DNA of 64,000 nt from Amborella trichopoda (taxonomy: Eukaryota; Streptophyta; Magnoliopsida; Amborellales; Amborellaceae): NCBI RefSeq assembly GCF_000471905.2, contig NW_006499563.1, positions 3,403,109 to 3,467,108 on the forward strand, in the 5' to 3' direction. The notes under the pieces were generated by a model. It saw only the letters and a program-made list of their open reading frames with translations. It did no database searches and was not told the origin of the DNA. The position numbers and the translations under genes were made by a program. Shown one piece after another: positions 33,371 to 43,597 of this stretch (the first letter of the stretch is position 1; every line of letters starts with the position of its first letter).

Positions 33371-34576
33371 GTTGTGCCCAAACCTTAAGAACATCCACAA
33401 AGGCCTTGGAGCACAAGAAGAAATCGACTGGAAAGTCCAGTAGATCAAGAACAAAACAACCCAGGAGTTAATGATTAAGGATACTCAAGATCAAAGCAGT
33501 GAGGATGATCTTAGCTCCAAGCCCGTAACCGACGAAAGGGGAAAAGAAAGGGGTATCACATATGGAATTTTACTCAAAGATACACTCCTAAAAATGGCAC
33601 AAGAAATCCCCATCATCACGAGTCATACTAGGGCATATGAACCTTATCACAATAAATGGTTCATACATGGGTGGCAACGAATCAAATTAGCAAGACCAAT
33701 ATGAACTCGAGCATAAGCTCAATCAAGGTTTTGAAGCTATGGACTCCCAAGCCAACTCCGATAACCAGAGCACTACCATATCAAGAGAATTCATCCTGTG
33801 AAGAACAAGTTCCCAATAGAATAGAAAGCTCTGCAGGGGCAAACCCATCAAAATATTCAATAGGGGCAAACTCCTCTCATGAAGAGGACACAATAGGAGC
33901 AACTAATGAGATTGAACCCTTGTTTGTTGATTTCCAACACGTCATAAGGCTATTTAATACAACAAGGGCAACTAATGAGATTGAACTTTCTTTGTTGACC
34001 TCCAACATGCCGTAAGGCCATCTAATACTAACTCAATCACTCCTCTTATTCGAGAGTCTCACCTAAGCTCGAGCACTGAAAATAAGCCTACCACGGAGTT
34101 AACCTCTGAAAAAAAATTCAAATTTTGCAATGAAAAAGATTATCGAAAAAGAGTTGGGTGATCACTCGTCATTTTGCAAATAACCGAACGAGGCATTCAT
34201 GCCTCACACTTCAAGTACTCCATTAATAGGAAAACCCTAATAAGCCTATCTGTCCATACAGAAAACTGATGGATTAGGAAACTGAGAGTGATTTTTAGTC
34301 CCAAAATCAAGATCCAAGTGGATTAGTTTAAAGGAAAAGTTCTACGGGGATTCAGCAACCATTGTCAAAGAGATTTTGGATGCCAATCTGGGTCAAGGAA
34401 AATCAGAGGAAGACTGATATTAGAACCTTCTTGCCACTTGGAGGAGGAAAAGGTGATCGAATTCTTACATGATCTTAAGGTGAATTCCTAAAAAAAAGGG
34501 GGGCACCTTTGACTCTTCTTCCTCCCCCCCCTCTTCCTTTTTCACTATTTTCTTCTTCAAAAATAAATAAAAAAAA
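33371..34576 (+). other. Post-gag relic without recognised domain
   Basis: Short open pieces (for example GITYGILLKDTLLKMAQEIP near 33550, and a repeated GATNEIE-phrase near 33900 and 33967) suggest former coding sequence. No aspartic protease, RT or integrase motif is present in any frame. Confidence 0.4.
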
Positions 34577-34763
34577 ATCTGTTGGGCTGAAAATTTGAAA
34601 GGAACCCCAAGCGATGAAAAAAAGGCTACCGGGCTGAACACTCGAAAGGGACCTCGGAGTGATAAAAAAAAAATTCGCTGGGCTAAAAATCCGAAAGGAA
34701 CCCCAAGTGTTGGAAAAAAAGGCTACCGAGCTGAACACTCGAAAGGGACTCCGGGGCGATGAA
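34577..34763 (+). repeat. 48-bp tandem repeat, four units in two subtypes
   Basis: Units at about 34580, 34628, 34676 and 34724 carry GGGCTGAAAAT-CGAAAGGAACC or GGGCTGAACACTCGAAAGGGAC alternately, separated by A-tracts. The repeat unit is therefore 48 bp with a 96-bp higher-order period. It lies in the 3' noncoding part of the gypsy element. Confidence 0.7.
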
Positions 34764-35940
34764 AAAGAAGAAGTTCTCTCCTTCCTTCTACTCTCCAAAG
34801 TCTTTTCTCTCTAAACATCTTCTCTTCCTCCCCCTGAGTCAAAGTGGAGTTAAAAGAAAATCAATAAGCATTAGCCTGACGGAACATTGTTAAGGACCTC
34901 GATCATCTGCAACTTCCAAAGGTGAGTGGTGGAGGAACGAAATCAGAAATCCAAAGGGATTCCGAACACCCATGGTCGGTATCCTGTATTTTGAAGACAC
35001 TGTTTTGCTTGAAACTCCAGCGAACTCTCCTTGAATTGTAACAACAGAGCTGAGGTTGGAAGATAAAAAATTACTTGATGGATCCTCGTCCTAAAGATTC
35101 AAGCAAGGACCTGGTACGCTCACATAGGGTCCACCAAAGGGGTCACAAGTGGTTAAACTGTAAGACCTACATTAAAAGAAAACCACCCCCTAACAGAGGC
35201 AACAAAAAATAAATAAAAATAATAGTAATAAAACCTCCACGATCGTATGATTATAACTGTCGACTACACTGTCCATCGCTGCATGACTTTAAACTGCTTA
35301 GGGGGCTCTATGGTTGTAGGAATTAAAACTGCTAACCAACATTTGTTTTTAAAAATATCTTCCTCGTTTCAAAATTTTCACTATTATGTGTTGTGTTTTA
35401 AAAAACTTTAATTTCTTTATTAAAATCATAACCTGTCCTTGCTTTGGGTACTATTTCAAATCTTTAAAACATCTAAAAAATGGAGTTTGGACACCCGTAT
35501 ATGATGATTACGACATTGCCGTGATTACCGCGTTGCCGACTCGTCTCTCTCTTCGAAATCGACCAATCAAGTCTCTTCCTATAGAAAGCCTTAGGAAACC
35601 CTAAGGAAATCAAAGAAGATGCCAAGGTTAAAAATATGAAATTGTGGAAAACCCTGAAGTTAAGTGGCATGGCCAGAAACTCCAACTCAAGTTTCAATCT
35701 TATATAACTAACTTACATCTCACGCCGAACACCCTAGGAGGAAAATGCCCTAGGTGGGTGAGCTCGGTGAGCGCAATGACTTGGAGAGATTAGTTGGTGC
35801 ATGCTCTGACTACGTGACATTATGATGAAATTTAAAATGTTTGCATCATCTTTGATGTTCACCTTCCCCTCGAAGGACAGGGAACGCCAAAGCGTATCCT
35901 TTTTTTCCACTCACCTATCCCTCGAAGGACAGGAAGTATT
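34764..35940 (+). other. Gypsy 3' noncoding region
   Basis: No domains were seen. It contains GCATGACTTTAAACTGCTTAG (near 35281), a word related to the repeats at 59825-60660, and duplicated (cct)ATCCCTCGAAGGACAGG words at 35860-35940. Confidence 0.4.
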
Positions 35941-35950
35941 AAAGAGGGGC
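35941..35950 (+). promoter_or_regulatory. Gypsy polypurine tract
   Basis: AAAGAGGGG, then CAAC, directly before the TGTAGACACC start of the 3' LTR. This is the standard position for plus-strand priming. Confidence 0.75.
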
Positions 35951-35953
35951 AAC

Positions 35954-37060
35954 TGTAGACACCCCATTTTAAATATTGCAAATTCTATGGTTTCCTAAAA
36001 CCTTAAGACCACACTATCCTAATAAACCCAAATCCATAATCCACACAGCCTACCCTATGACCCAGAACCATTATGCCTACCCAGAACCTTGTAGAAACCC
36101 TGTTTTGACCCAGAATCCTGCAGACACTTTGTTTTATCGAAAAAATCATTAAAAATAGTAGAAAACTCCTTTTTGACCCAAAGTTTCTCTGAGAGATTCA
36201 CAAGAGGCTGAGGAACACACCTAAAGTGGAAACTTTCAATTTGGACCAAATTTGGTTTGGGCGACACTAGGAGTGTAGCTCAAGTGCTGCCCAGATGTGA
36301 CACCACTGGTGTCGCCAAGCCCCGTTCAGGCCCAAATTAGAAATTGACTGTTTGGGTTGATTTCCTACCTTTTATGAAGTTTTTACCAGTTTTTCTTTGG
36401 TGACACGCCTAGTGTTGCCCAAACTCGAATTCCCAAAAAAGGAATTGTCGGCTGGAGGATCTGTTGGTTATGGAAATATGCCCTTCTCAATGGATCCTTA
36501 GCCTTTATAAACTATTTATCATGGCCATTTGAGGGGAGGCTAGAGGTCTTGAGAGGAAAAACTTGGTGAGCTTACCTTAACCCTAATCTGAAAACCCTAA
36601 CTGTAAGCCCTAGAAACCTTTTCAGGGCACAACAACCCTAGTTCTAAACCATCCTTAGGGCACAACAACCCTTTTCAATCAAAGATCTTCTAGTCAACTT
36701 CTGAATCAGAGAGGCAAAGAGGATGTCGGTTCTGACACGGGCGAGCCCTCAAAGTCTTGGGAGTCTCAGGTCATCCGGCCCGGTTTGGTATTGTCTTCTT
36801 CCCCTTCCTTTCTTCTTCTTATTATTTTGATTTTATTTTGATTTGTTTTGAATAGTTTGCTTTGAAATCGTGTTTTAATGTCTTGGATCATGTTGGCTCT
36901 GCCACAGATCTGAGGGTGGATCTACTTGTTTTCGAGCAGATCTGACCTCAGATCTGAATTCAATTGTCCCACTTTCTCTATCAGTTTATTTTTATCAATT
37001 TAAGGTGTCAAGATCCGAGAGAACTTCGTCAGAAGATCTGTCTGATTTTCACTGTAAATA
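35954..37060 (+). repeat. Gypsy 3' LTR
   Basis: TGTAGACACCCC to CTGTAAATA, colinear with the 5' LTR at 27887-28990. Differences include scattered transitions and small indels. Palindromes corresponding to those of the 5' LTR are differently decayed (for example GGGCGACACTAGGAGTGTAGCTC at 36258-36280). Confidence 0.9.
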
Positions 37061-37065
37061 GTGAT
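37061..37065. repeat. Target-site duplication, right copy
   Basis: GTGAT, identical to 27882-27886. Confidence 0.8.
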
Positions 37066-37129
37066 GTAAATCTTAACAGAAGATTAGACCCGTCGAACCG
37101 TTATGTTCCTAGTATATAATATAAAAACA

Positions 37130-37911
37130 TGTATTTCTATGATATGGAATGCGCAAGTGAATTTGGCTCACCTATAGTTGCTCATAGGTTGGCAGTTAGA
37201 AGTCTGCGCAACATTAACATGCGTGTCTCACCTTTTTTTTCCCATAGTCTTCGTGACACTAACATGCTTCGCTGGCCTTTTGTTGCCCATAAGCCAGCAG
37301 TTAGGAGTCTTCACGGCACTAACACGCTTGGGTTGCTTTTTGCTGCCCTTAGGCCAGCGATCAGGAGTTTTTACGATACTAACACACGTGGCTCGCCTTT
37401 TGTTACCCATAGACCGGTGGTTAGAGGTCTTCATGATACTTACACACTTAGCTCACCTTCTGCTGCCCATAGGTCGGCAGTTAGGAGTTTTCTCGATACT
37501 AACATGCTTGGCTCTCCTTTTTCTGTCCATAGGCCGGTGGTTAGGAGTCTTTGCGACACCAACAATCTTGGGTCGCCTTCTGCTGCCCATAAGCTGGCGG
37601 TTAGGAGTCTTCGCATTACTAACATGTGTGGCTCAACCTTTGTTACCCTTAGAGGTCTTCGTGACACTAACACACTTGGCTCGCCTTTTGCTACCCACAA
37701 GCCGGTTGTTAGGAGTCTTTGCCACACTAACACCCTTGACTCACCTTCTGATGCTCATAGACTGGCGGTTAGGAGTCTTCGCGACACTAACATGCTTGGC
37801 TCGCCTTCTTATTCCCATATACTAATGTTTAGGATGTTTGTGACCCTAACTCGCATGGTTCATTATAGGCTCCTTACAAACCAACCCCTAACCCCGAGGC
37901 TGAATCCATGA
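37130..37911. repeat. 60-bp minisatellite, about 12 units
   Basis: The unit contains GTTAGGAGTCTTCGCGACAC, then TAACATGCTTGGCTCGCCTT, then TTGCTGCCCATAGGCCGGCG. The period is 60 bp with two shortened units (near 37240 and 37650). Because 60 is divisible by three, one frame is open for 260 codons and another for 215, with open frames also on the minus strand. This is characteristic of a repeat, not selection for a protein. No homologous domain is recognised. Confidence 0.75.
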
Positions 37912-38557
37912 GGTTTATACAAGCTCAGAAGATGTATATCAAGATGGTCCTTAGAAAAGTGCTCGAGGCTCTCAACCAATATGTTGTCATTAAAACAATG
38001 GGGTAAACCAATATGCTGTCATTAAAACAATGGGGTTTTTGGGATCACTGAGTCCATCTGAAGTGGTGTGACAACTGTGTGAGTCCTCGGCAATATAGCT
38101 CCAGTTATGAGGCACTTTAGGTATGTTAGAAAGTAGCATTGCAAATGAAATTTCGGTCTGATATGCTTTATCTTTGTTGGATCGAGACGAAACATGGTGG
38201 GCGTATTTGGGACATCAAATACTACCCTCACATTCTTTTTGGGGTTGATTTGACACATTTTTAAATTCTTCCAAAATTAGGCTTATTTGGTCAACGCTTC
38301 CGTAATCCTCAGGCATTTTTAGTACCTACGGGTCTAGTTTTCCATTGGCTCCTCTTTGATTTGCATCGCGGATGCAAGTGCATAAAAAATAATGTACAAT
38401 AATGTTACGTCTTTAAAGACTATCAAGCAACAACTTACCAATGAGGCACTTCGTATAAACAAAATACCATAAGCTCAAGAGATAGCCATTGTAAATGCCA
38501 CATCGATAAAGACATAGCCATTGTAAATGCCACATCGATAAAGACAAGGCAAGTTTC
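37912..38557. other. Flank of copia-3 with two short tandem duplications
   Basis: A 31-bp word is duplicated at 37974-38004 and 38006-38036 (AACCAATATG-TGTCATTAAA). A 32-bp word is duplicated at 38482-38513 and 38514-38545 (ATAGCCATTGTAAATGCCAC). The minus frame at 38022-38258 (NPKKNVRVVFDVPN onward) is unrecognised. This stretch may be part of the gypsy relic that continues at 43598. Confidence 0.45.
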
Positions 38558-39058
38558 TGTTAAAAATAAGCTTGATTATGTTCAAGGGTATTTTGGGTAT
38601 TAGATTTAAATGTAAGGGACATTTTGAAAAAGTTATATTAGGGGTAGTTTTGGAATGATGTAAAAGATTTGTGTAGAGTTCCAAGGTCACAATTTCAAGA
38701 TTGAGATAGAGGAATTCCAAGATTGAGAGAGGAATTCTAAGATTGAGAGAGAAGAGTCCCAGTATTGAGAGAGAGGAGTCCAAAGTATGCAATGCATGCA
38801 AATTTGAATTGGGAATGAGTGAAGTCTCGAAGTTTCTTGTATAATCTTAGAATTTCGTCCATGCATATAGGTTGTAAGTTATGAGAGGGAAAACATCACT
38901 AGAATGTTGTAGAAAGAGTTTAGAAAGCTCCTAAATGGTTTATATATACATGCACTATGTTTTTTTACAAGTACAGTGGAGAAATTGTGTTGAATTGAGC
39001 TTTTTTGTGTGCATAACTACAAATTCAAGTAAGCCTTCTTCCTTCCTATTTTCTAACA
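38558..39058 (+). repeat. Copia-3 5' LTR
   Basis: From TGTTAAAAATAAGC to TTTCTAACA. Tandem copies of a 22-bp GGAATTCCAAGATTGAGAGA unit at about 38700-38780 make it longer than the 3' LTR. A TATA-like tttatatataca lies at 38939-38950, about 110 bp before the LTR end. Confidence 0.9.
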
Positions 39059-39060
39059 AG

Positions 39061-39073
39061 TGGTATCAGAGCC
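39061..39073 (+). promoter_or_regulatory. Copia-3 primer-binding site
   Basis: TGGTATCAGAGCC lies two bases after the LTR. It is complementary to the 3' end of initiator tRNA-Met, the usual copia primer. Confidence 0.9.
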
Positions 39074-39086
39074 AAAGTGCTTTAGA

Positions 39087-40030
39087 ATGGCCCCCTTGAT
39101 CCAACCACAAATTCCCCTTCTCACCAAATATAACTATGAGAATTGGAGTATTCAAATGAAGGCATTGTTCAGGTCTCAAGATGCTTGCGATGTTTTTGAA
39201 AAAGGGTACATAGAATTGGCAACATCGCAAGAAGAAGCCGCTTTGAATCAAAATCAAAGAATCGTGCTAAAGGAGTCGAGAAGGTTGGACAAGAAAGCTC
39301 TCTCTTATATTTACCAAGGAATTGATGAGAGCACTTTTGAGAAAATTTCTTCTGCTAAAAATTCAAAGAAGGTATGGGAGATTCTTCAAAATTCTTTCAA
39401 AGGAGTTGAAAAGGTGAAAAACGTGCGCCTTCAAACTCTTAAGGCCGAGTTTGAGGCATTGAAAATGAATGAATCCAAAAATATTTCGAAATACTTCTCA
39501 AGGGTTTCGGTTGTTGTAAACCAATTGAGAAGAAAAGGAGAAAATATAGATGATGTAAGAGTAATGGAGAAAATACTATTATCAATAAGTAGCCATCGAA
39601 GAATCAAAAGATTTAGAGGCTATTCATGCAAGCCCATGAATAAAGATTGCAAAAAAGGACTCAAAGCTCTTTGGAGCATGCACGACAAACAAAGCTTACA
39701 ATGAAGGAAGAGAATCAAGAATCTCATAGTGGAAGAGGCCAAAGAGGTCGTGGCAATGGAAGGAGAGGATGTGGAAGAGGCAACTTTAATTATGGAGGTG
39801 TGAGAGATCAAAACCATCCTCAAGCTGAAAACGATGAGGAAGAGAGAGGTTTTCAAGGCCATGCAATCATTCAAGGTAAGAAAAATCTATTATTCAATGT
39901 TATAATTACAAAAAATATGGCCATTATAGTTCTGAGTGTAGATACCGTTCCCAAAATGATGTATTTGAAAAAGCTAATTTTGTTGAAAAGAAAAATGATG
40001 AAGAAGAACCAACTTTGTTATTAGCTTATA
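39087..40030 (+). pseudogene. Copia-3 gag
   Basis: The ATG at 39087 gives MAPLIQPQIPLLTKYNYENW, the normal copia gag start 14 bases after the primer-binding site. The capsid region continues with VFEKGYIELA, QGIDESTFEKI, LKAEFEALKMNESK and EKILLSI. A deletion then removes part of the segment retained in copia-2 and shifts the frame. The second frame continues with an arginine/glycine-rich stretch (SHSGRGQRGRGNGRRGCG). The zinc knuckle is CYNYKKYGHYSSEC, with its second cysteine changed to Y. The start was chosen by position and similarity; an upstream GTG is not needed. Confidence 0.8.
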
Positions 40031-40600
40031 ATGATAAGAATGATAATCAAATGGATACTTGGTATCTTGATACCGATGCAAGCAATCACATGTGTGGTGG
40101 AAAGGAATTGTTTGTGGAATTGAATGAATTAAGTCATGGGCATGTAACATTTGGAGACTTATAAAAAAGACGCTTAAAAGGAAATGTAAAATTTTGATAA
40201 AAATGAAGAATGGTGGTCATCAATTTATTTTCGATGTATATTATGTGCCGAACATGAAAAATACCATTTTGAGTGTGGGGCAATTATAAGAAAAAGGCTA
40301 TAATAGTTTTATGAAAAATGGTGGCCTTTACTTGAGAGGCCAAAGAAACAATTTGATTGCCGAAGTGATTGTGACTAAGAATACAATGTTTCCAATGAAT
40401 ATCAAAAGTGAAAATGTGAAATGCCACAAATCTATTTTGAATGACGATTCATGGTTATGGCATTTTCGTTTTGGGCATCTTAATTTTGGTGGTTTGAAAT
40501 TGTTGTCAAAAACATAAATGGTGAATGGTTTGCTATGGATAAAGCAACCCGATGGAGTATGTGAAGGGTGCATTGTAGAAAAGCAACATCGAGAAAGCTT
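40031..40600 (+). pseudogene. Copia-3 protease and GAG-pre-integrase
   Basis: The protease site reads WYLDTDASNHMCGG, where the family has DTGASNHMC. The essential glycine is D (40069-40077), which should abolish polyprotein cleavage. Then come FDVYYVPNMKNTILSVGQL, LYLRGQRNNLIAEV, the pre-integrase block WLWHFRFGHLNFGGLKLL and CEGCIVEKQHRESFK. Stops lie at about 40162, 40197, 40287 and 40515. Confidence 0.8.
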
Positions 40601-41340
40601 CAAGAGTAGAAAATCAAAGAAATCACAAAAGCCTCTCCAACTCGTGCATATGGATGTGTGTGGACCACTTGAGCCCATCTCACATGGAAAAAGTCGGTAC
40701 TTTCTAACCTTTATTGATGATTATAGTAGAAAAACATGGGTTTATTTCCTTAAAGAAAAATCAGAAGTTTTTGAAGTGTTTAAGAAATTCAAAGTTTTTG
40801 TGGAGAAACAAAGTGGTTTTCAAATTAAAGTGATAAAATCAGATAGAGGTGGAGAATGTAATTCTAATGCTTTTCAAAAATTTTGTAAAGAACATGGAAT
40901 TTGCCCCTAAATGACCACATCCTACACACCACAACAAAATGGTGTGGTGGAAAGAAAGAATAGAACTATTTTGAATATGGCAAGATGCATGTTAAAAGAT
41001 AAAGAAATGCCAAAGGAATTTTGGGCTAAGACCATTGCTTGTGCGGTTTATTTGTTGAATAGGTGTCCCATAAAAGGTTTACGGTTTAAGATACCCGAAG
41101 AAGCTTGGAGTTCCTACAAGCCAAATATAGAGCATCTAATAATTTTTGGTGTGTGGCTTTTGCTAAAATTCCCGAAGAGAAAAGGGCAAAACTTGATGAC
41201 AAAGGAGAAAAATGTGTATTAATTGGCAATGGAGAAAATATAAAGGTTTACAAGTTGTGCAATCCCATTACTAAAAAGGTCTTTTTGAGTAGAGATGTGA
41301 TCTTTGATGAAAATGGAGTAGGGATTGGAAAAATAATCAA
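40601..41340 (+). pseudogene. Copia-3 integrase
   Basis: The core blocks are intact in text: VHMDVCGPLEPIS, FLTFIDDYSRKTWVYFL, VIKSDRGGECNSNAFQ and, after one stop at about 40909, PQQNGVVERKNRTI with the catalytic glutamate. FWAKTIACAVYLLNRCP and the KP-IEHL-IFG segment follow, then a frame shift into GENIKVYKLCNPITKKVFLS. The D-D-E triad is retained. Integrase would insert the cDNA, but the stop prevents a full protein. Confidence 0.85.
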
Positions 41341-42430
41341 GGAAAGAAAACTATTGAAGTTGATGAAGTGGAAGAAAAGGGACAAGTTGAGTATCAAGAA
41401 GGCTCTTTGAATCCAATTCATGACGCTTCTTCTAGTGGCCAATCTACTTTAACTAGTAGTTCATCTCATAGGCCCATGAAAACAAAAAGCCTTCAAGAAA
41501 TTTATTCGATTACTCGTAGGATTGATGTTGAAAATGAAGATCTCATATTGCTTTGTCTTTATGCAGATTTGGATCCTATTTATTTTGATAAAGCATGTAA
41601 AAGTAAAGTGTGGAAAAACGCCATGGATGAAGAGATTGAAGCAATTGAGAGGAATGACACATGGGAGCTTACAACACTTCTTAATGGCCACCAATCAATT
41701 GGTGCGAAATGAATTTACAGGACATAGAGAAATGCTAATAGGGACATCGAAAGGTATAAAGCAAGGTTAGTTGCCAAAGAGTACAAGCAAAGACCCGTAA
41801 TTGACTATGATGAGGTATTTGCTCCCGTTGCTCATTTGGAAACTATTAGATTAATCATTCCTCTTGCAGCCCAAATGAATTGGAATTTTTTTAAAATGGA
41901 TGTGAAATTGGCATTTTTGAATGGTGTTCTTGAAGAAAATGTGTATATTCAACAATCAAGTGGTTATGTGAAAAAAGGGCAAGAAACTAAAGTTTACAAA
42001 TGGAAAAAGGCTTTCTATGGTTTAAAACAAGCACCTAGGGCATGGAATAGTAGAATTGATAAATATTTTCTTAAAAATAGTTTTTCTAGATGCCCATATG
42101 AACATGCCCTATACATAAAAAAAAATGAAAATGGAGGTATTTTGCTTGTTTGTTTATATGTTGATGACTTGATCTATACAGAAAAATAATCCGGGCATAT
42201 TTAAAGAATTCAAAGAATCCATGATTAAGGAGTTTGAAATGAGTGACATTGGGCTCATGTCTTATTTTCTTGGCATTGAAGTTAACCAAATGGACGAGGG
42301 AATTTTTGTGTCACAAAATCTTATGCAAAAGATATTATCAAGAAATTAAATTGGATAATTGCAATCCGGTAAATACCCCGGTAGAAAGTGGTCTCAAATT
42401 TAGAAAAGAAGGTGATGGAGAATGGGTTGA
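41341..42430 (+). pseudogene. Copia-3 reverse transcriptase
   Basis: Linker and entry: MKTKSLQEIYSITRRIDVE, WKNAMDEEIEAIERNDTWEL. Then, after a stop near 41710, KARLVAKEYKQRPVIDYDEV, FAPVAHLETIRLIIPLAAQM, FKMDVKLAFLNGVLEENVYI and WKKAFYGLKQAPRAW. The catalytic YVDD is intact at 42157-42168. A frame shift follows at once, before SYFLGIEVNQMDEGIFV and NPVNTPVESGLKF. This is the best-preserved RT of the window. Confidence 0.85.
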
Positions 42431-43112
42431 TCCTACATTTTTTAAAAGTTTAGTAGGAAGCCTCCGATACCTAACATGTACAAGACCGGATATTCCTTAT
42501 GGAGTTCGTTTGGTAAGCCGGTACATGGAGACTCTAAATACCTCTCACTTGAAAGCAGCAAAAAGGATTATCCGGTATATCAAAGGCACATTTGACCATG
42601 GTTTATTTTATTCATGTTCTAATGTTTGTGATCTTGTAGGTTTTGTTGATAGTGATTGGGCCGAAGACTTGGATGATCGGAAAAGCACTTCCGGGTACGT
42701 ATTCTACATGGGGAGTACGGCATTCACATGGTCATCGAAGAAGCAACCTATCGTGACACTATCAACTTGTGAGGCCGAGTATGTAGCCGCCACATCAAGT
42801 ACTTGTAATGCACTGTGGCTAGGGAATCTTCTTGAAGGACTTTTAAAGCCTCAAGGGACTCCCACCAAAACCCATGTAGACAACAACTTGGCAATTGCAT
42901 TGGCAAAGAGCCCGGTGTTTCATGAGAAAAGCAAGCACATTAATACACGGTTCCATTTCATTCGGGACCAAATGAAAGAGAAGAAGGTTGAACTTGTTTA
43001 TACAAAGACGCAAGATCAAGTTGCCGACATTTTTACAAAATCTCTCAAACATGAATTGTTTCAAAACTTGAAAGTTATATTAGGAGTAACCAAGTTGGAA
43101 AATCAAGCTTAA
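42431..43112 (+). pseudogene. Copia-3 RNase H
   Basis: It is open from about 42330 to the TAA at 43110-43112. It contains SLVGSLRYLTCTRPDIPYGV, GFVDSDWAEDLDDRKSTSGY, TWSSKKQPIVTLSTCEAEYV, HVDNNLAIALAKSPVFHEKS, KHINTRFHFIRDQMKEKKVE and VADIFTKSL. The catalytic D, E and D positions are kept and there is no internal stop. It ends seven bases before the purine tract, as is normal. Confidence 0.9.
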
Positions 43113-43119
43113 GGAGGGA
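43111..43119 (+). promoter_or_regulatory. Copia-3 polypurine tract
   Basis: AAGGAGGGA directly before the TGTTAAAAATAAGC start of the 3' LTR. Confidence 0.85.
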
Positions 43120-43597
43120 TGTTAAAAATAAGCTTGATTATATTCAAGGGTATTTTGGGTATTATATTTAAATGTAAAGGATATTTTGAGAAAGTTATGT
43201 TAAGGATAATTTTGGAATGATGTAAAAGATTTGTGTAGAGTTCCAAGGTCACAATTCCAAGATTGAGAGAGGAATTCCAAGATTGAGAGAGAAGAGTTCC
43301 AAGATTGAGAGAGAGGAGTCCAAAGCATGTAATACATGCAAATTTGAATTGGGAATGAGTGAAGTCTAGAATTTTCTTGAATAGTCTTGTAATTTCGTCC
43401 ATGCATATTGGTTGTAACTTATGAGAAGGAAAACATCACTAGAATGGTGTAGAAAGAGTCTAGAAAGCTCCTAAGTAGTTTATTTATACATGTATTATGT
43501 TTTTGTACAAGTAGAGTGAAGAAATTGTGTCGACTTGAGCTTTTTGTGTGCATAACTACAAATTCAAATAAGCCTTCTTCTTCCCTATTTTCTAACA
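43120..43597 (+). repeat. Copia-3 3' LTR
   Basis: Colinear with the 5' LTR, from TGTTAAAAATAAGC to TTTCTAACA. It has fewer copies of the GATTGAGAGAG unit (43258-43320), which explains most of the 23-bp length difference. Confidence 0.9.

Larger units (their letters stand above)
27887..37060 (+). mobile_element. Non-autonomous Ty3/gypsy element with gag only
   Basis: It has two LTRs of about 1.1 kb in direct orientation, a primer-binding site at 28994, a polypurine tract at 35941 and 5-bp target duplications GTGAT, so both ends are certain. The 7-kb interior has a degenerate gag (31132-33370) but no protease, RT, RNase H or integrase. Instead there are long leader repeats and a 3' tandem array. 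This is the layout of large gag-only (TR-GAG-like) derivatives, presumably moved by a Tat/Ogre-type relative. The LTRs differ at many sites, so the insertion is old. Confidence 0.85.
38558..43597 (+). mobile_element. Copia-3: full-length but dead Ty1/copia element
   Basis: TG...CA LTRs (38558-39058 and 43120-43597), a tRNA-iMet primer-binding site, gag, protease, integrase, RT, RNase H and a polypurine tract are all present in copia order. Length is 5.04 kb, normal for the superfamily. Stops and frame shifts break every domain. Flanking bases are GTTTC (38553-38557) and TTTCC (43598-43602); they share TTTC, so a target duplication is possible but not exact. It is inserted beside gypsy protease-region sequence. 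Confidence 0.9.

Noticed and set aside
37129-37911. 260-codon protein-coding gene
   Set aside because: 60-bp tandem repeat with other long frames; no start context, promoter or homologous domain.
37912-38036. Possible Alba-domain fragment (VVIKTMG resembles IVLKAMG)
   Set aside because: The similarity is limited to a few residues, ends in a tandem duplication with a stop, and no following Alba motif is present.
39061-39073. TGGTATCAGAGC sites as tRNA gene ends
   Set aside because: No cloverleaf follows or precedes; positions next to LTR ends or a viral leader identify primer-binding sites.
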